From assembly GCA_027062325.1 (NCBI GenBank), contig JAMOTN010000035.1:1-39514 (forward strand): 39,514 nucleotides of DNA, in the 5' to 3' direction. Of the stretch, positions 19,785-28,551 are shown in pieces. Source of the DNA: a bacterium (GTDB lineage Bacteria; JAMOTN01). Each line of letters starts with the position of its first letter. Within the stretch, counting starts at the first letter, position 1. The position numbers were made by a program, and so were the translations under genes. Under the pieces are notes generated by a model that made no database searches, was not told where the DNA came from, and was given only the letters and a program-made list of their open reading frames with translations.

Positions 19785-20663
19785 TTATCTGTTGGATTTC
19801 AAAAAGTTGATAATTGAGTTGATGTGATTGTAGAGAGCTTTTTCAGAAATATGAGGATTTTCCGCGAGTTTATATATGGTTTCGAATAAAAGTAAAGGAT
19901 AGCCTTTTGAGATTTTAAATAGTGTGTTGGGAGAGCAGCTTTGGAGAAACTTTAAATTTTGGACTTTTTGGTTGAGAAAATTTAAAAATTCCTCAACCTC
20001 TTCCTTTCCAAAGTTGCGAATAGTTTTTACTTTTAGCTTTATAGCTCCGAACTTGTAAATTAGTAGATGATTTGAGTATTTATGAATAATAACGACTTCT
20101 TTACCCATGTCATGAAGTATTGCAGGAAACTCAGCTGCGAAGTGTTCTGCTAGGCCTTTATCTTGCCAAGTTTCTACTTCTCTTAAGAAGTCTATCCACT
20201 CCATTGCGATGGTCTCACCTATATCTTTTGATAGAAGTTTTAACTGGTCCGTGGTCATAAATCGGTATTTTGTGCGATGATGTCCGTATTTTAAGCCGAT
20301 GAATTGTTTTATAAGGTCCCAACACAAGGCAAATATCATATTTGGCTTAAAACGTGTATAGTCGTACGTGATTACCTGCATTGAATTTTTCTTAAGTGCG
20401 TGCAGAATGAGATCGGGTGCAAGTTGCAGTTTTCCTCCTTTGACTTTTACAGCGGTTTTGTCTTTTAATAGCTCTACGATTTTTGAGATTTTAAGTTTAT
20501 CGTGCATAAAATTCATTAAATTTGAAAAGATAGATTCTTTTATAGAAGTTTTATCTTGATTTTTAAAAGAGCGCTTATGTGGCGTTAGATTTTGTGCTTG
20601 GGCTTTAGAGTTTAATCTTTTACTAGCTACATGTTTGGTTTTAACTTTATCCACTTTCAACAC
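19785..20663 (-). CDS. hypothetical protein (no family recognised)
   Basis: 292-aa ORF with basic N-terminal ~50 residues and an ordered-looking body. Confidence 0.6.
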   Translation of the reverse strand: MLKVDKVKTKHVASKRLNSKAQAQNLTPHKRSFKNQDKTSIKESIFSNLMNFMHDKLKISKIVELLKDKTAVKVKGGKLQLAPDLILHALKKNSMQVITYDYTRFKPNMIFALCWDLIKQFIGLKYGHHRTKYRFMTTDQLKLLSKDIGETIAMEWIDFLREVETWQDKGLAEHFAAEFPAILHDMGKEVVIIHKYSNHLLIYKFGAIKLKVKTIRNFGKEEVEEFLNFLNQKVQNLKFLQSCSPNTLFKISKGYPLLLFETIYKLAENPHISEKALYNHINSIINFLKSNR

Positions 20664-20736
20664 CTCACTTTCCCCGATTTTATGTTATACCAATTGTAGG
20701 ATTAAGAAAACTTTGAATTGTTGAGGGGTGAGTTTT

Positions 20737-21159
20737 ATGCAACGTGGAGACTTTTCTATTCTTACTAAAGAAGAGGTTGACTTGGTAAGGAAAGCCATTA
20801 AGTACAGACAGAATGCTTACGCTCCGTATTCTAATTTTCAGGTAGGAGCTGCTTTGTTAACAGATTCTGGGAAAGTTTATCTTGGAGCAAATGTTGAAAA
20901 TGCTTCGTATGGACTTACGGTTTGTGCTGAAAGAATTGCTGCTTTCAAAGCAGTTAATGATGGGGAGAGAAAATTTAAAGTAATTGCTGTAGTGGCTGAT
21001 ACAGAAGAACCGGTCGCTCCTTGTGGCGCTTGCCGTCAAGTTTTGAGAGAATTTGGACCTAACATGAAGGTTATAATGGCCAATGTAAGTGGGGATATTT
21101 TAATAGCAACATTGGATGAATTATTGCCTGTTTCGTTTGGTCCGGAAAGTCTAGAGTGA
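20737..21159 (+). CDS. cdd: cytidine deaminase
   Basis: AYAPYSNFQVGAALLTDSGKVYLGANVENASYGLTVCAERIAAFKAV, PCGACRQVLREFGP. ATG 20737 with gaggggtg RBS. Confidence 0.97.
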   Translation: MQRGDFSILTKEEVDLVRKAIKYRQNAYAPYSNFQVGAALLTDSGKVYLGANVENASYGLTVCAERIAAFKAVNDGERKFKVIAVVADTEEPVAPCGACRQVLREFGPNMKVIMANVSGDILIATLDELLPVSFGPESLE

Positions 21160-21224
21160 TGTATGTTGCCTTTATAGATGTCTGATATAATCTTCAAAAG
21201 TTGAAATTTTTGGAGGGAATTTTA

Positions 21225-23222
21225 GTGAAGGGACCTCGCTTAAAAGAGTTCCTTTTTAAAAGGACAGTTTTGGCTTTTATAACTTTTCTTCTGGCTTTTA
21301 AATTTTGGGAATTTTACCGTGAAATGATAATACTTGAAGATAGTGAAAAAAAGAAGATTTTGACCTTGGCAAAGGCTGTTGCAAATGTTTGTATCGAGAA
21401 AATTGTTACAGAGGATTACGTATCTTTAAAGAGCTACTTGGATGAACTTGTTTTTAACAGTTGGGATATAAACAGGATAGTTGTTGTAGATTCAAATGGA
21501 ACTGTTGTTGCGGATACGGATAACGTTTTGTTTGGAGAAAAGGTGGAAAAGGGTAAATTTGGGGAAGATTTGCTATCGCATTTTAACTTTACTAAAACGT
21601 GGTTGTTTGATGAGTTGATTGGTTGGCAAAGCGATTTTGGAGGAGTTTTGAAACCCAAGTGGGTTGGGTATCCCTTGGTTTATGTAAAACAGCATTTTGG
21701 TATCCTTTTGATGCATTATAATCCATTATTACTTAGAAGTAGGGTGAAGCAGTTATACTTTTACCTGTTCCTTGAGGTGCTTTTGGGAATTCTTTTGGCC
21801 TTTTTCTTGGCTTCTGAGATAAGTAAGAGGTTGCAGGTGTCAATGCAAACTTTGATGCCTCAGGCTTTAAGGGTTGCAAATAGAGATTTACATTCTCCTA
21901 TAATTGTTCCTCGAACTGAGCTGTATGAAATCCGTGCTCTTGGGTTGGTGTTGGAAAGGTTAAGAAGACGTCTTGTTAGTAAGATTGAAGAGTTAAAAAA
22001 GAGGTTGGAAGAGTTTGAAGCTTTGTTGCGTGTAAGTGAGATGATTTTGAATGCGGGTTTTGAGCTGCAGACGCTTTTGTGGAATATTGTTTTGAATGTG
22101 GCAGTATTGTTGAGGGCAAAAAGGTGTTCAATAGTTCTGGAAGAGAATGGTAAAAAGGTTGTAAAGGTTGCCAAAGGATTTGCAGAAGGATTCGTAGAAA
22201 ATTTTGAGATAAAGGATAGCAAGGTACTTGATAAGGTTTTTGAAACGGGAGAAGCAATTTTGATGAGAAAAAGTGATAGAAACTCCGATAAGTACGAAAG
22301 TGGAGATTTTATGATAGTGCCTCTTTTTAGAGATGGCAAGGTTATAGGAACTTTGAACGTGGCAGATAGAGAAGATGGAAAGTTTTTTACTCAGGATGAT
22401 ATTCGGCTCCTAAAAATGTTTGCAGGTTATGCAGGAATTGCTTTGAAACATGCATTCTTATATGGGGAGATTGCTCGCAGAGAACGTCTTACCAGAGATG
22501 TTGAACTTGCTAAGCAGATTCAAGATGCAATGTTGCCGCAAGAAGAACTTAGTTTTAGGGATGTGCATCTTGTTGGATCTACTACGCCAGCTAGAGTAGT
22601 TGGAGGGGATTACTTTGATTACTTTGTGGTGGATGATAAAGTTTTGTTTGTCATTGCTGATGTTTCTGGAAAGGGAGTTCCAGCAGCTCTTTTGGGGGCA
22701 CTGTGTAAAGGAATCTTGAAAAGTCACGCAAATTACACTACTTCTCCAGCTGATCTGGTAAAAAGACTCAACAGTGCGTTGAGTTATGATTTAACTTTGA
22801 CGGGAGCATTTGTGACTATTTTTATCGGTGAATTGTCTTTTGAAGATGATAAGTGGAGGTTGAGATATACTGCAGCTGCTCACGAACCAGCATTTGTGAT
22901 CTCTGATGGTGAGTTTGTAGAACTTGAGGTGACTGGAGGATTGGTTGGGCCGTTTGCAACTGCGGAATTTAAAGAAAAGAGTATTCTTTTGGGAGATAAG
23001 TTTTCCATTCTTGGTTTTACCGATGGTATTACAGAAACGATAAATGAGAAAGGGGAGTTTTTTGGAAAGGAGCGTCTCATGAATATATTTAAAAAGTATC
23101 ATTTAGAGGTTGATAAATTCAGAGAAGAGTTATTCAAGGAATTAAGTGAATTTAGAGGTGAGCAAGAGCAGATAGATGATATTACTTTTGTTTTAGTGAG
23201 AAGGTTGAGTGGAAGTGACTAG
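21225..23222 (+). CDS. membrane-anchored GAF-domain PP2C/SpoIIE-type serine phosphatase (RsbU-like)
   Basis: Two TM helices flank an extracytoplasmic region, GAF-like middle (FMIVPLFRDGKVIGTLNVADRE), SpoIIE domain: AKQIQDAMLPQ...GGDYFDYFVVDDKVLFVIADVSGKGVPAALL. GTG 21225 follows ggaggg. Confidence 0.9.
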   Translation: MKGPRLKEFLFKRTVLAFITFLLAFKFWEFYREMIILEDSEKKKILTLAKAVANVCIEKIVTEDYVSLKSYLDELVFNSWDINRIVVVDSNGTVVADTDNVLFGEKVEKGKFGEDLLSHFNFTKTWLFDELIGWQSDFGGVLKPKWVGYPLVYVKQHFGILLMHYNPLLLRSRVKQLYFYLFLEVLLGILLAFFLASEISKRLQVSMQTLMPQALRVANRDLHSPIIVPRTELYEIRALGLVLERLRRRLVSKIEELKKRLEEFEALLRVSEMILNAGFELQTLLWNIVLNVAVLLRAKRCSIVLEENGKKVVKVAKGFAEGFVENFEIKDSKVLDKVFETGEAILMRKSDRNSDKYESGDFMIVPLFRDGKVIGTLNVADREDGKFFTQDDIRLLKMFAGYAGIALKHAFLYGEIARRERLTRDVELAKQIQDAMLPQEELSFRDVHLVGSTTPARVVGGDYFDYFVVDDKVLFVIADVSGKGVPAALLGALCKGILKSHANYTTSPADLVKRLNSALSYDLTLTGAFVTIFIGELSFEDDKWRLRYTAAAHEPAFVISDGEFVELEVTGGLVGPFATAEFKEKSILLGDKFSILGFTDGITETINEKGEFFGKERLMNIFKKYHLEVDKFREELFKELSEFRGEQEQIDDITFVLVRRLSGSD

Positions 23223-23225
23223 TAA

Positions 23226-24782
23226 CTATATGGTTAAAACTTTTTTTACAAGTTCATATATCATCGCTCTTACCATTGCAAGGAGTATTACAATAAATGC
23301 GGTGAGTAACTTTTGAGCTGTTGAGATTTTCATTACCAATCCTGTGATTGTTACTAATAGCATAAATAGGGCGGCAACTCCTAAGTAAGTTGCAAATTTA
23401 CTGCCGTGCTTTTTTAAGTAGGCGTATAGAACGATAAGGGTAAGTGCAGCTATTAGCTGGTTGCAAGCTCCGAATACTGGCCATATTGCTTTTAAAGCTC
23501 CTAATTGTAGGAATGTTAAAGCAGCTACTGTAAGTATTAACGTACTTATTGTGGGTGAAGCACCTGTCAATTCTGTGAAGATCATCCTACCAATTCTTAC
23601 AGATGTGTCTAATGTTGTTAATATGAAAGCATTTATCATAAATGTTGCAGCCACAAAGGAGAGTTTTGCCGGAATTCCAAGAGCTTGTGTTAGAATTGAA
23701 AATCCATTTGAAAAGTTGAAAAGAGGGTTGTTAGTCAGTTTAGAACCTACTACTGATACAGCACTGAGAGCAATTAGGGCTAATAGGCCTTCTGTAAGCA
23801 TTCCTCCGTAAGCTACTGGGCGTGCGTGACTTTCTTTTGAAAGTTGTTTTGATGTGGTTCCACTTGATACAAGAGAGTGAAAACCGGAAATTGCTCCACA
23901 TGCTACTACGATGAATAGAAAGGGAAAAATGGGCATTTTGGGAGAGTGAGTGAAAGAAGGAAGTGAAATTTTTATGTTGTGAGAGAATAAAATTCCCAAA
24001 GTACCTAGAATTAAACCAGCAAATAATAAGTATGAGCTGAGATAATCACGGGGTTGCAGGAGCAGTTCAACTGGTAGCAGAGAAGCAATAACTGCATAGA
24101 TTAAAAGTAATAGTTCCCAAACGAGGATTGCATTGAATTTTAGAGGAAGTTTTATAGGAAACTTGAAGCCAAGCCATATAAATATAGCAGCGATTGCTAA
24201 AGCAATAACTGTTGAAATTAAGAGCCCCATCTTCCGCCTCATAAATCCGAACATTATGGCTGCAATTATGAATCCAAATGTTGGAATAACCAGTTCTGGA
24301 GACTGGACTAGAGTTTTTGCTGCAAGCATGGTAAAAGCAGCTACTACGAGAATTAGAGCAAAGAATACAAACCAGCCAAAGAATTTTTTAGCATTTGATG
24401 AAATTGTAGAACTTGCGACATCGGATATTGATTTACCTGAGTTTCTAACCGATACCATCAGAGATAACCAGTCGTGTACGCCCCCTAAAAGAACAGAGCC
24501 TGCAACTATCCACAGCCATACGGGGGAGTATCCAAAAAGAGCAGCTGCTAAAACGGGACCTACTATTGGGCCGGCACCTGCTATTGATGAAAAATGGTGA
24601 CCGAATAAAACAAGTGGATTGGCGGGGGACCAATCGACGCCTTTGTTAGTGTGAGCAGGAGTCTGTCTTTTATCAAGGTCGGGGAATAGGGATTTTTCTA
24701 ATTTTTTTGAAAATACGCTGTAGCCGAGTATTAGTATTGCAACTCCTACAAGAAATGGGATGGTTACTGACATTTTGATCAC
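23226..24782 (-). CDS. cstA: carbon starvation protein CstA family (peptide/pyruvate transporter)
   Basis: DKRQTPAHTNKGVDWSPANPLVLFGHHFSSIAGAGPIVGPVLAA, GGVHDWLSLMVSVRNSGKSI, GAISGFHSLVSSGTTSKQL, FGACNQLIAALTLI. Confidence 0.96.
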   Translation of the reverse strand: MIKMSVTIPFLVGVAILILGYSVFSKKLEKSLFPDLDKRQTPAHTNKGVDWSPANPLVLFGHHFSSIAGAGPIVGPVLAAALFGYSPVWLWIVAGSVLLGGVHDWLSLMVSVRNSGKSISDVASSTISSNAKKFFGWFVFFALILVVAAFTMLAAKTLVQSPELVIPTFGFIIAAIMFGFMRRKMGLLISTVIALAIAAIFIWLGFKFPIKLPLKFNAILVWELLLLIYAVIASLLPVELLLQPRDYLSSYLLFAGLILGTLGILFSHNIKISLPSFTHSPKMPIFPFLFIVVACGAISGFHSLVSSGTTSKQLSKESHARPVAYGGMLTEGLLALIALSAVSVVGSKLTNNPLFNFSNGFSILTQALGIPAKLSFVAATFMINAFILTTLDTSVRIGRMIFTELTGASPTISTLILTVAALTFLQLGALKAIWPVFGACNQLIAALTLIVLYAYLKKHGSKFATYLGVAALFMLLVTITGLVMKISTAQKLLTAFIVILLAMVRAMIYELVKKVLTI

Positions 24783-24889
24783 TCCTCATTTAGATTTAAA
24801 GTTTTGTTAAAATTATAAAAATCGCATTGTGAAGTGTGCAACCTAAGGTGTGCGACAATATTTTATGATGGTTGTTAGGAGGGTGGGTT

Positions 24890-25369
24890 ATGAGAGTACG
24901 CGGAGTTGATGTACCTGATAATTTTGAAGAGATAAGTGAGGTGTTTTATGAAAAAAGAAGTGATTTCTTTGAGTATCACGAATCTGTTGGAAATTATGCT
25001 TATTTAGCGCATCCCGGTTTTGAAGATGATCCTGAGGAGAGAAAGAAAATTTATAAACGAAACATTATTATATCGTGGATCATGGTTTTTATACTGATTG
25101 GAGGAGTATTTGTGAGTGGTATCATGTTTTTCTTTTTCGAAAAAATGGGAATCTTGAAGAATTTTAAAGATTGGAAAGACTTACTCATTGCAGGGATTCC
25201 ATTTTTAATGATATTTGGCGGTTTAATGGTGGTATGGCTATTTTGGAAGAGAATTCAGAAATTCAAAAAGGGAGTAGAAATTTTGAACAGAAAGGGTATT
25301 GATCCGGATCTTGATCCAATACGTTTAGAAGCTATGATGAGAGTTTACAAATGGGCTAGAAGGGTATAG
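24890..25369 (+). CDS. small membrane protein of unknown function
   Basis: Two TM helices flanked by charged regions. ATG 24890 preceded by aggagggtgg. Confidence 0.65.
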   Translation: MRVRGVDVPDNFEEISEVFYEKRSDFFEYHESVGNYAYLAHPGFEDDPEERKKIYKRNIIISWIMVFILIGGVFVSGIMFFFFEKMGILKNFKDWKDLLIAGIPFLMIFGGLMVVWLFWKRIQKFKKGVEILNRKGIDPDLDPIRLEAMMRVYKWARRV

Positions 25370-25395
25370 AGCAAATAAGAAAATAATCAATAACT

Positions 25396-26679
25396 TTATG
25401 AAACTTTTATCTCCACAAATTCTTCGCCAACATTTTCAATAATTCCTTTGACGGGAGAGTGATAATTAACCCCGAGGTTATTGGGAGTATCAATTTTGGC
25501 AATCGGATCGTATTTTTCAACACTTTGGCCCTTCTGGACCAATACATTTGGTATTTTTCCAATGTGAGAATTTAAATATATGCGAAGCTTTATGCCGGAT
25601 GGAATGGAAATCTCTGTGTACTCAGGTACATTTGGAAGTTCAAAGTCGGCAAGGAGTCGAGATGCGGCGAATGATGATGCAACTCCTGTCCAATCTCTTT
25701 CGACTGCTTCAAGCTTATCTGGACGTCCAACTTTTCTCAACTCCTTTTTGAGTTCAAAATTTACGCGACTCGGTGATAGTCCAAGTGGACACACCAGAGT
25801 ACAAACGTTGCAATGACAGCAGTAAGAGGCTATCTTCAGCTCTTCTAGGGGAGCGTTGAAGGAGTACTTGCGCATTATGGAAGCAGGATCTATGGGATGT
25901 CCAAGCTGCCATCTTGGACATGCCAGGGTGCAATTGTTACAAGTTGCGCACGCAACGCGTGCTAGTTGCAGTATACTTTCTATACTTTGTGTCTTCATTT
26001 TGTAAATGAAAGAATCTTTTGGTGCGAAAATTAGAGCCGATGTGGTCTTTTTGGTAAATCCACTGGACTTCTCTCCCATTGCAGGACCACCATCTATGAC
26101 TAAGTCCGTGGGGAGATTGAGTTGAGAAGCAATTAATTCTATAGGTGTTCCAATAGGCAACTTTGAAATAAGAAGTTTCTTGGGAGCAATTATTGTGACG
26201 TATCTTTCGACAAAAGGCTTGTTATTACAGCAAGCTTGGTAAGCTAAATATGCTGTTGTCAAGTTTGTAACTACCACTCCAACGTCAATGGGCAATCCAC
26301 CTGCTGGTATTCGTTTGCCGGTTGCAAGAAAGGTTAAACACTGCTCATCTCCCACTGGATAACGATCAGGAAGTGTTGCAACCTTGGTGTTTAGATTTTT
26401 AACAAGGTGAATGTATTTGGATTTAATTGCAATTGTTACGGAGCGAAAGAGTTTTTTTAGCCAAGACATCACAGCTTTTAGTTCTTCGGAGTGTTTTTTT
26501 AAAAGCCATTTGTCAGATTGAAGAAACGGCTCGCATTCTGCTGCGTTTATAAGTAGATCCAGGTCAAAATTCCATTTGGCATAGGTTGGGAAACCTGCTC
26601 CTCCTGCTCCAACGATTCCATAATCTTTGAGACACGAAATAACAGCCCTTCTATCTATTCTACATCTTGAAGGCATCAC
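25396..26679 (-). CDS. pduS: PduS/RnfC-like flavin and Fe-S oxidoreductase
   Basis: GIVGAGGAGFPTYAKW (nucleotide-binding), INAAECEPFL, YPVGDEQCLTFLATGKRIPAGGLP, two 4Fe-4S motifs CATCNNCTLACP and CCHCNVCTLVCP, C-terminal SLBB/biotinyl-like hairpin. Confidence 0.85.
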   Translation of the reverse strand: MMPSRCRIDRRAVISCLKDYGIVGAGGAGFPTYAKWNFDLDLLINAAECEPFLQSDKWLLKKHSEELKAVMSWLKKLFRSVTIAIKSKYIHLVKNLNTKVATLPDRYPVGDEQCLTFLATGKRIPAGGLPIDVGVVVTNLTTAYLAYQACCNNKPFVERYVTIIAPKKLLISKLPIGTPIELIASQLNLPTDLVIDGGPAMGEKSSGFTKKTTSALIFAPKDSFIYKMKTQSIESILQLARVACATCNNCTLACPRWQLGHPIDPASIMRKYSFNAPLEELKIASYCCHCNVCTLVCPLGLSPSRVNFELKKELRKVGRPDKLEAVERDWTGVASSFAASRLLADFELPNVPEYTEISIPSGIKLRIYLNSHIGKIPNVLVQKGQSVEKYDPIAKIDTPNNLGVNYHSPVKGIIENVGEEFVEIKVS

Positions 26680-26722
26680 TATCCCCTCTTTTGTTTGAGT
26701 ATGTGGCTTTAATTGGATAAGA

Positions 26723-27265
26723 TCACCAGTTTCTGGAAAGAAGTGGTTTTGCTGGGCGGGGAATTACCACAGTTTTTAGTATATCTTGAGTAGTTGATTT
26801 AGCAGCTTCTACAGCGGCTTTGCAGTCTGCTACATCTCCTGTAACGACAAAGAAAGAGCGACCACCCAGCCCACGGGCGATGCGCAGGTCAAGAATTGTG
26901 ATGTTTGCAGCTTTAGCGGCGCTATCTGCTGCAAGGAATGCAGAGACTATGTTCATTGTTTCAACTACTCCTATTGCTTTTATTTCTGAGTTGTTTCCAT
27001 ATAGTGCAGTTTCAACTTGTGGGTGAATTCTTGGAATTATTGTGGTAGCTATTGTGTAATTTTTGGCAGTTTCTTCGGCACTTTCTATTGCAGCTTTCAC
27101 CTCTGCGACATCCCCGAAGACTACAAAAACAAATTTCCCAGCACATATGGGCTGACTGAATAGAATTTTAACGTTTGCTGCTTTGTAAGCTGAGTCAAGG
27201 GCTTCTATACCGGCTGCGATTGAGATGGTCTCCACTATGCCAATTGCTTTGGGAGATTCGGCCAT
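26723..27265 (-). CDS. pduT: PduT-like tandem-BMC-domain microcompartment shell protein
   Basis: Two BMC domains (AIGIVETISIAAGIEALDSAYKAANVKIL... and AIGVVETMNIVSAFLAADSAAKAANITIL...). SQPICAGKF aligns with the PduT Fe-S cysteine region; C-terminal VVIPRPAKPL. Confidence 0.88.
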   Translation of the reverse strand: MAESPKAIGIVETISIAAGIEALDSAYKAANVKILFSQPICAGKFVFVVFGDVAEVKAAIESAEETAKNYTIATTIIPRIHPQVETALYGNNSEIKAIGVVETMNIVSAFLAADSAAKAANITILDLRIARGLGGRSFFVVTGDVADCKAAVEAAKSTTQDILKTVVIPRPAKPLLSRNW

Positions 27266-28108
27266 TTACTCCACCTCTGTAGTATTTGAGTTTAGCTCAT
27301 TATAACATACAAAACTGCAGCAGTATGGGAATTCGCAAGTTGAGGCAATTTTAGTTGTAGGTTTGACTATGGCGCGTATTGGGAGTTCAACAACCTTTTC
27401 ATCAAATTTCCTTCGCCATTTAGCATAAGGTCGCATGCAGCCTATTATTACCGAAGTTTTTCCAAGTACCGATCTTGTTATTTCGAGTGCTTTTTCTACG
27501 GAAAGCGTTGGAATAAATCGCCCTGTATTGAAGTTGACAATAACAAATGGCAATTTGAGAGTGTTTAGTATGTTAAGTGCAGTTTCTAATTCGATGTCAG
27601 GATTAAAAAGTCCAAATGTGAAATGAAATGCGCAAAATGCCTTTAATTTTAATGATTTTGCCTTCTCCTCTACTAGTTTTTTTGATTTTTTGGCGAGGTA
27701 TATGATTGAATCCAGAGTTGGTTTGAAGTGGCCATTTGTGAGGAGAGACCATTCTTCTGAGAGTGGGAGGTCTATAGAGAAGCTCAAATTTGGTCTGAAT
27801 GTGGTTTGGGAAAGGGATGAGAAAAATTTTTCTATGTTTTGAAGCATGCGTTCTGTTAAAAAGCCGGGATGAACGTTTAGAAATTTGATCAGAGAGAGTT
27901 TTTCTGTTGGAAGTGATGAGATGGCTTTCCAGAATAATGTAAAGTCTACTGTTAGATCTTTATTTACGCCTCCTGTGACTAAAAGGCTTGATTCTGGTAT
28001 GAGATTTGATTGGCTGCCAAGATAGACACGTTTACAATGGCTACAATTTAAAAAACATGACGACGAGGTGTAGAAGTTTGTGTGTTTGTCAAGGCTTACA
28101 GTGATGAT
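27266..28108 (-). CDS. radical SAM protein, biotin synthase/COG2516-like, AUC start proposed
   Basis: Frame is open from 28114 to 27266. The proposed N-terminus, (M)ITVSLDKHTNFYTSSSCFLNCSHCKRVYLG...VTGGV, contains CxxxCxxC at 28034-28057. ORF track starts at ATG 27847 and omits it. C-terminal IIGCMRPYAKWRRKFDE and CEFPYCCSFVC. Confidence 0.78.
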   Translation of the reverse strand: MITVSLDKHTNFYTSSSCFLNCSHCKRVYLGSQSNLIPESSLLVTGGVNKDLTVDFTLFWKAISSLPTEKLSLIKFLNVHPGFLTERMLQNIEKFFSSLSQTTFRPNLSFSIDLPLSEEWSLLTNGHFKPTLDSIIYLAKKSKKLVEEKAKSLKLKAFCAFHFTFGLFNPDIELETALNILNTLKLPFVIVNFNTGRFIPTLSVEKALEITRSVLGKTSVIIGCMRPYAKWRRKFDEKVVELPIRAIVKPTTKIASTCEFPYCCSFVCYNELNSNTTEVE

Positions 28109-28147
28109 TTTAAATCACTCCTTTGCTAAAAATTGGTGCTTAAAGGT

Positions 28148-28450
28148 TTAAATTCCTAACTGTTCTTCTAACCACGATTTATATGTACCATGAAAACTGA
28201 CATTTATTGAGATGATAGCAGGTGTGGAATATGGGTGGTTAGCTTTTATGTACTCTATTATCTCCTCCGCCTTGGAGGTGTGTGTTTTTATAATACAGGC
28301 CCATTCTTTATCTTCGTTTATTTCACCCTGCCATTCGTATACGGAGTTTATTGGCCAGTAATTTACACATGCTGCCAGTCGATTTTCTACTAAGTGTTTG
28401 GCGGTTTGTTTTACACTTTCTTCATTGGGGAAGGTTGAGTAGATGAACAT
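28148..28450 (-). CDS. cutA: CutA1 divalent-cation tolerance protein family
   Basis: TFPNEESVKQTAKHLVENRLAACVNYWPINSVYEWQGEINEDKEWACIIKT...HPYSTPAIISI. Confidence 0.96.
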   Translation of the reverse strand: MFIYSTFPNEESVKQTAKHLVENRLAACVNYWPINSVYEWQGEINEDKEWACIIKTHTSKAEEIIEYIKANHPYSTPAIISINVSFHGTYKSWLEEQLGI

Positions 28451-28551
28451 TGTGTATCCCCCCTAAATTATTATGTTTGGATCTTTTGTATAATTTTAAC
28501 ACTAATATTTTTTTAAAAGTGTTTTAATTGTGAATAGATGGTTAGCTATTG

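Noticed and set aside
20161-20250. HD-domain call for the 292-aa protein based on ILHDMGKE
   Set aside because: No upstream H or downstream H/D metal ligands in expected spacing; a true HD protein is the neighbour at 18790-19329.
27266-28108. Glycyl-radical-enzyme activase for a BMC
   Set aside because: CxxxCxxC context (SSCFLNCSHCKR) and the GCMRP C-terminal element do not look like activases, and no glycyl radical enzyme gene is present in the window.
28498-28523. Inverted repeat AACACT-N14-AGTGTT between cutA and the giant gene
   Set aside because: Six-bp arms with long AT-rich loop in an AT-rich region; chance level.
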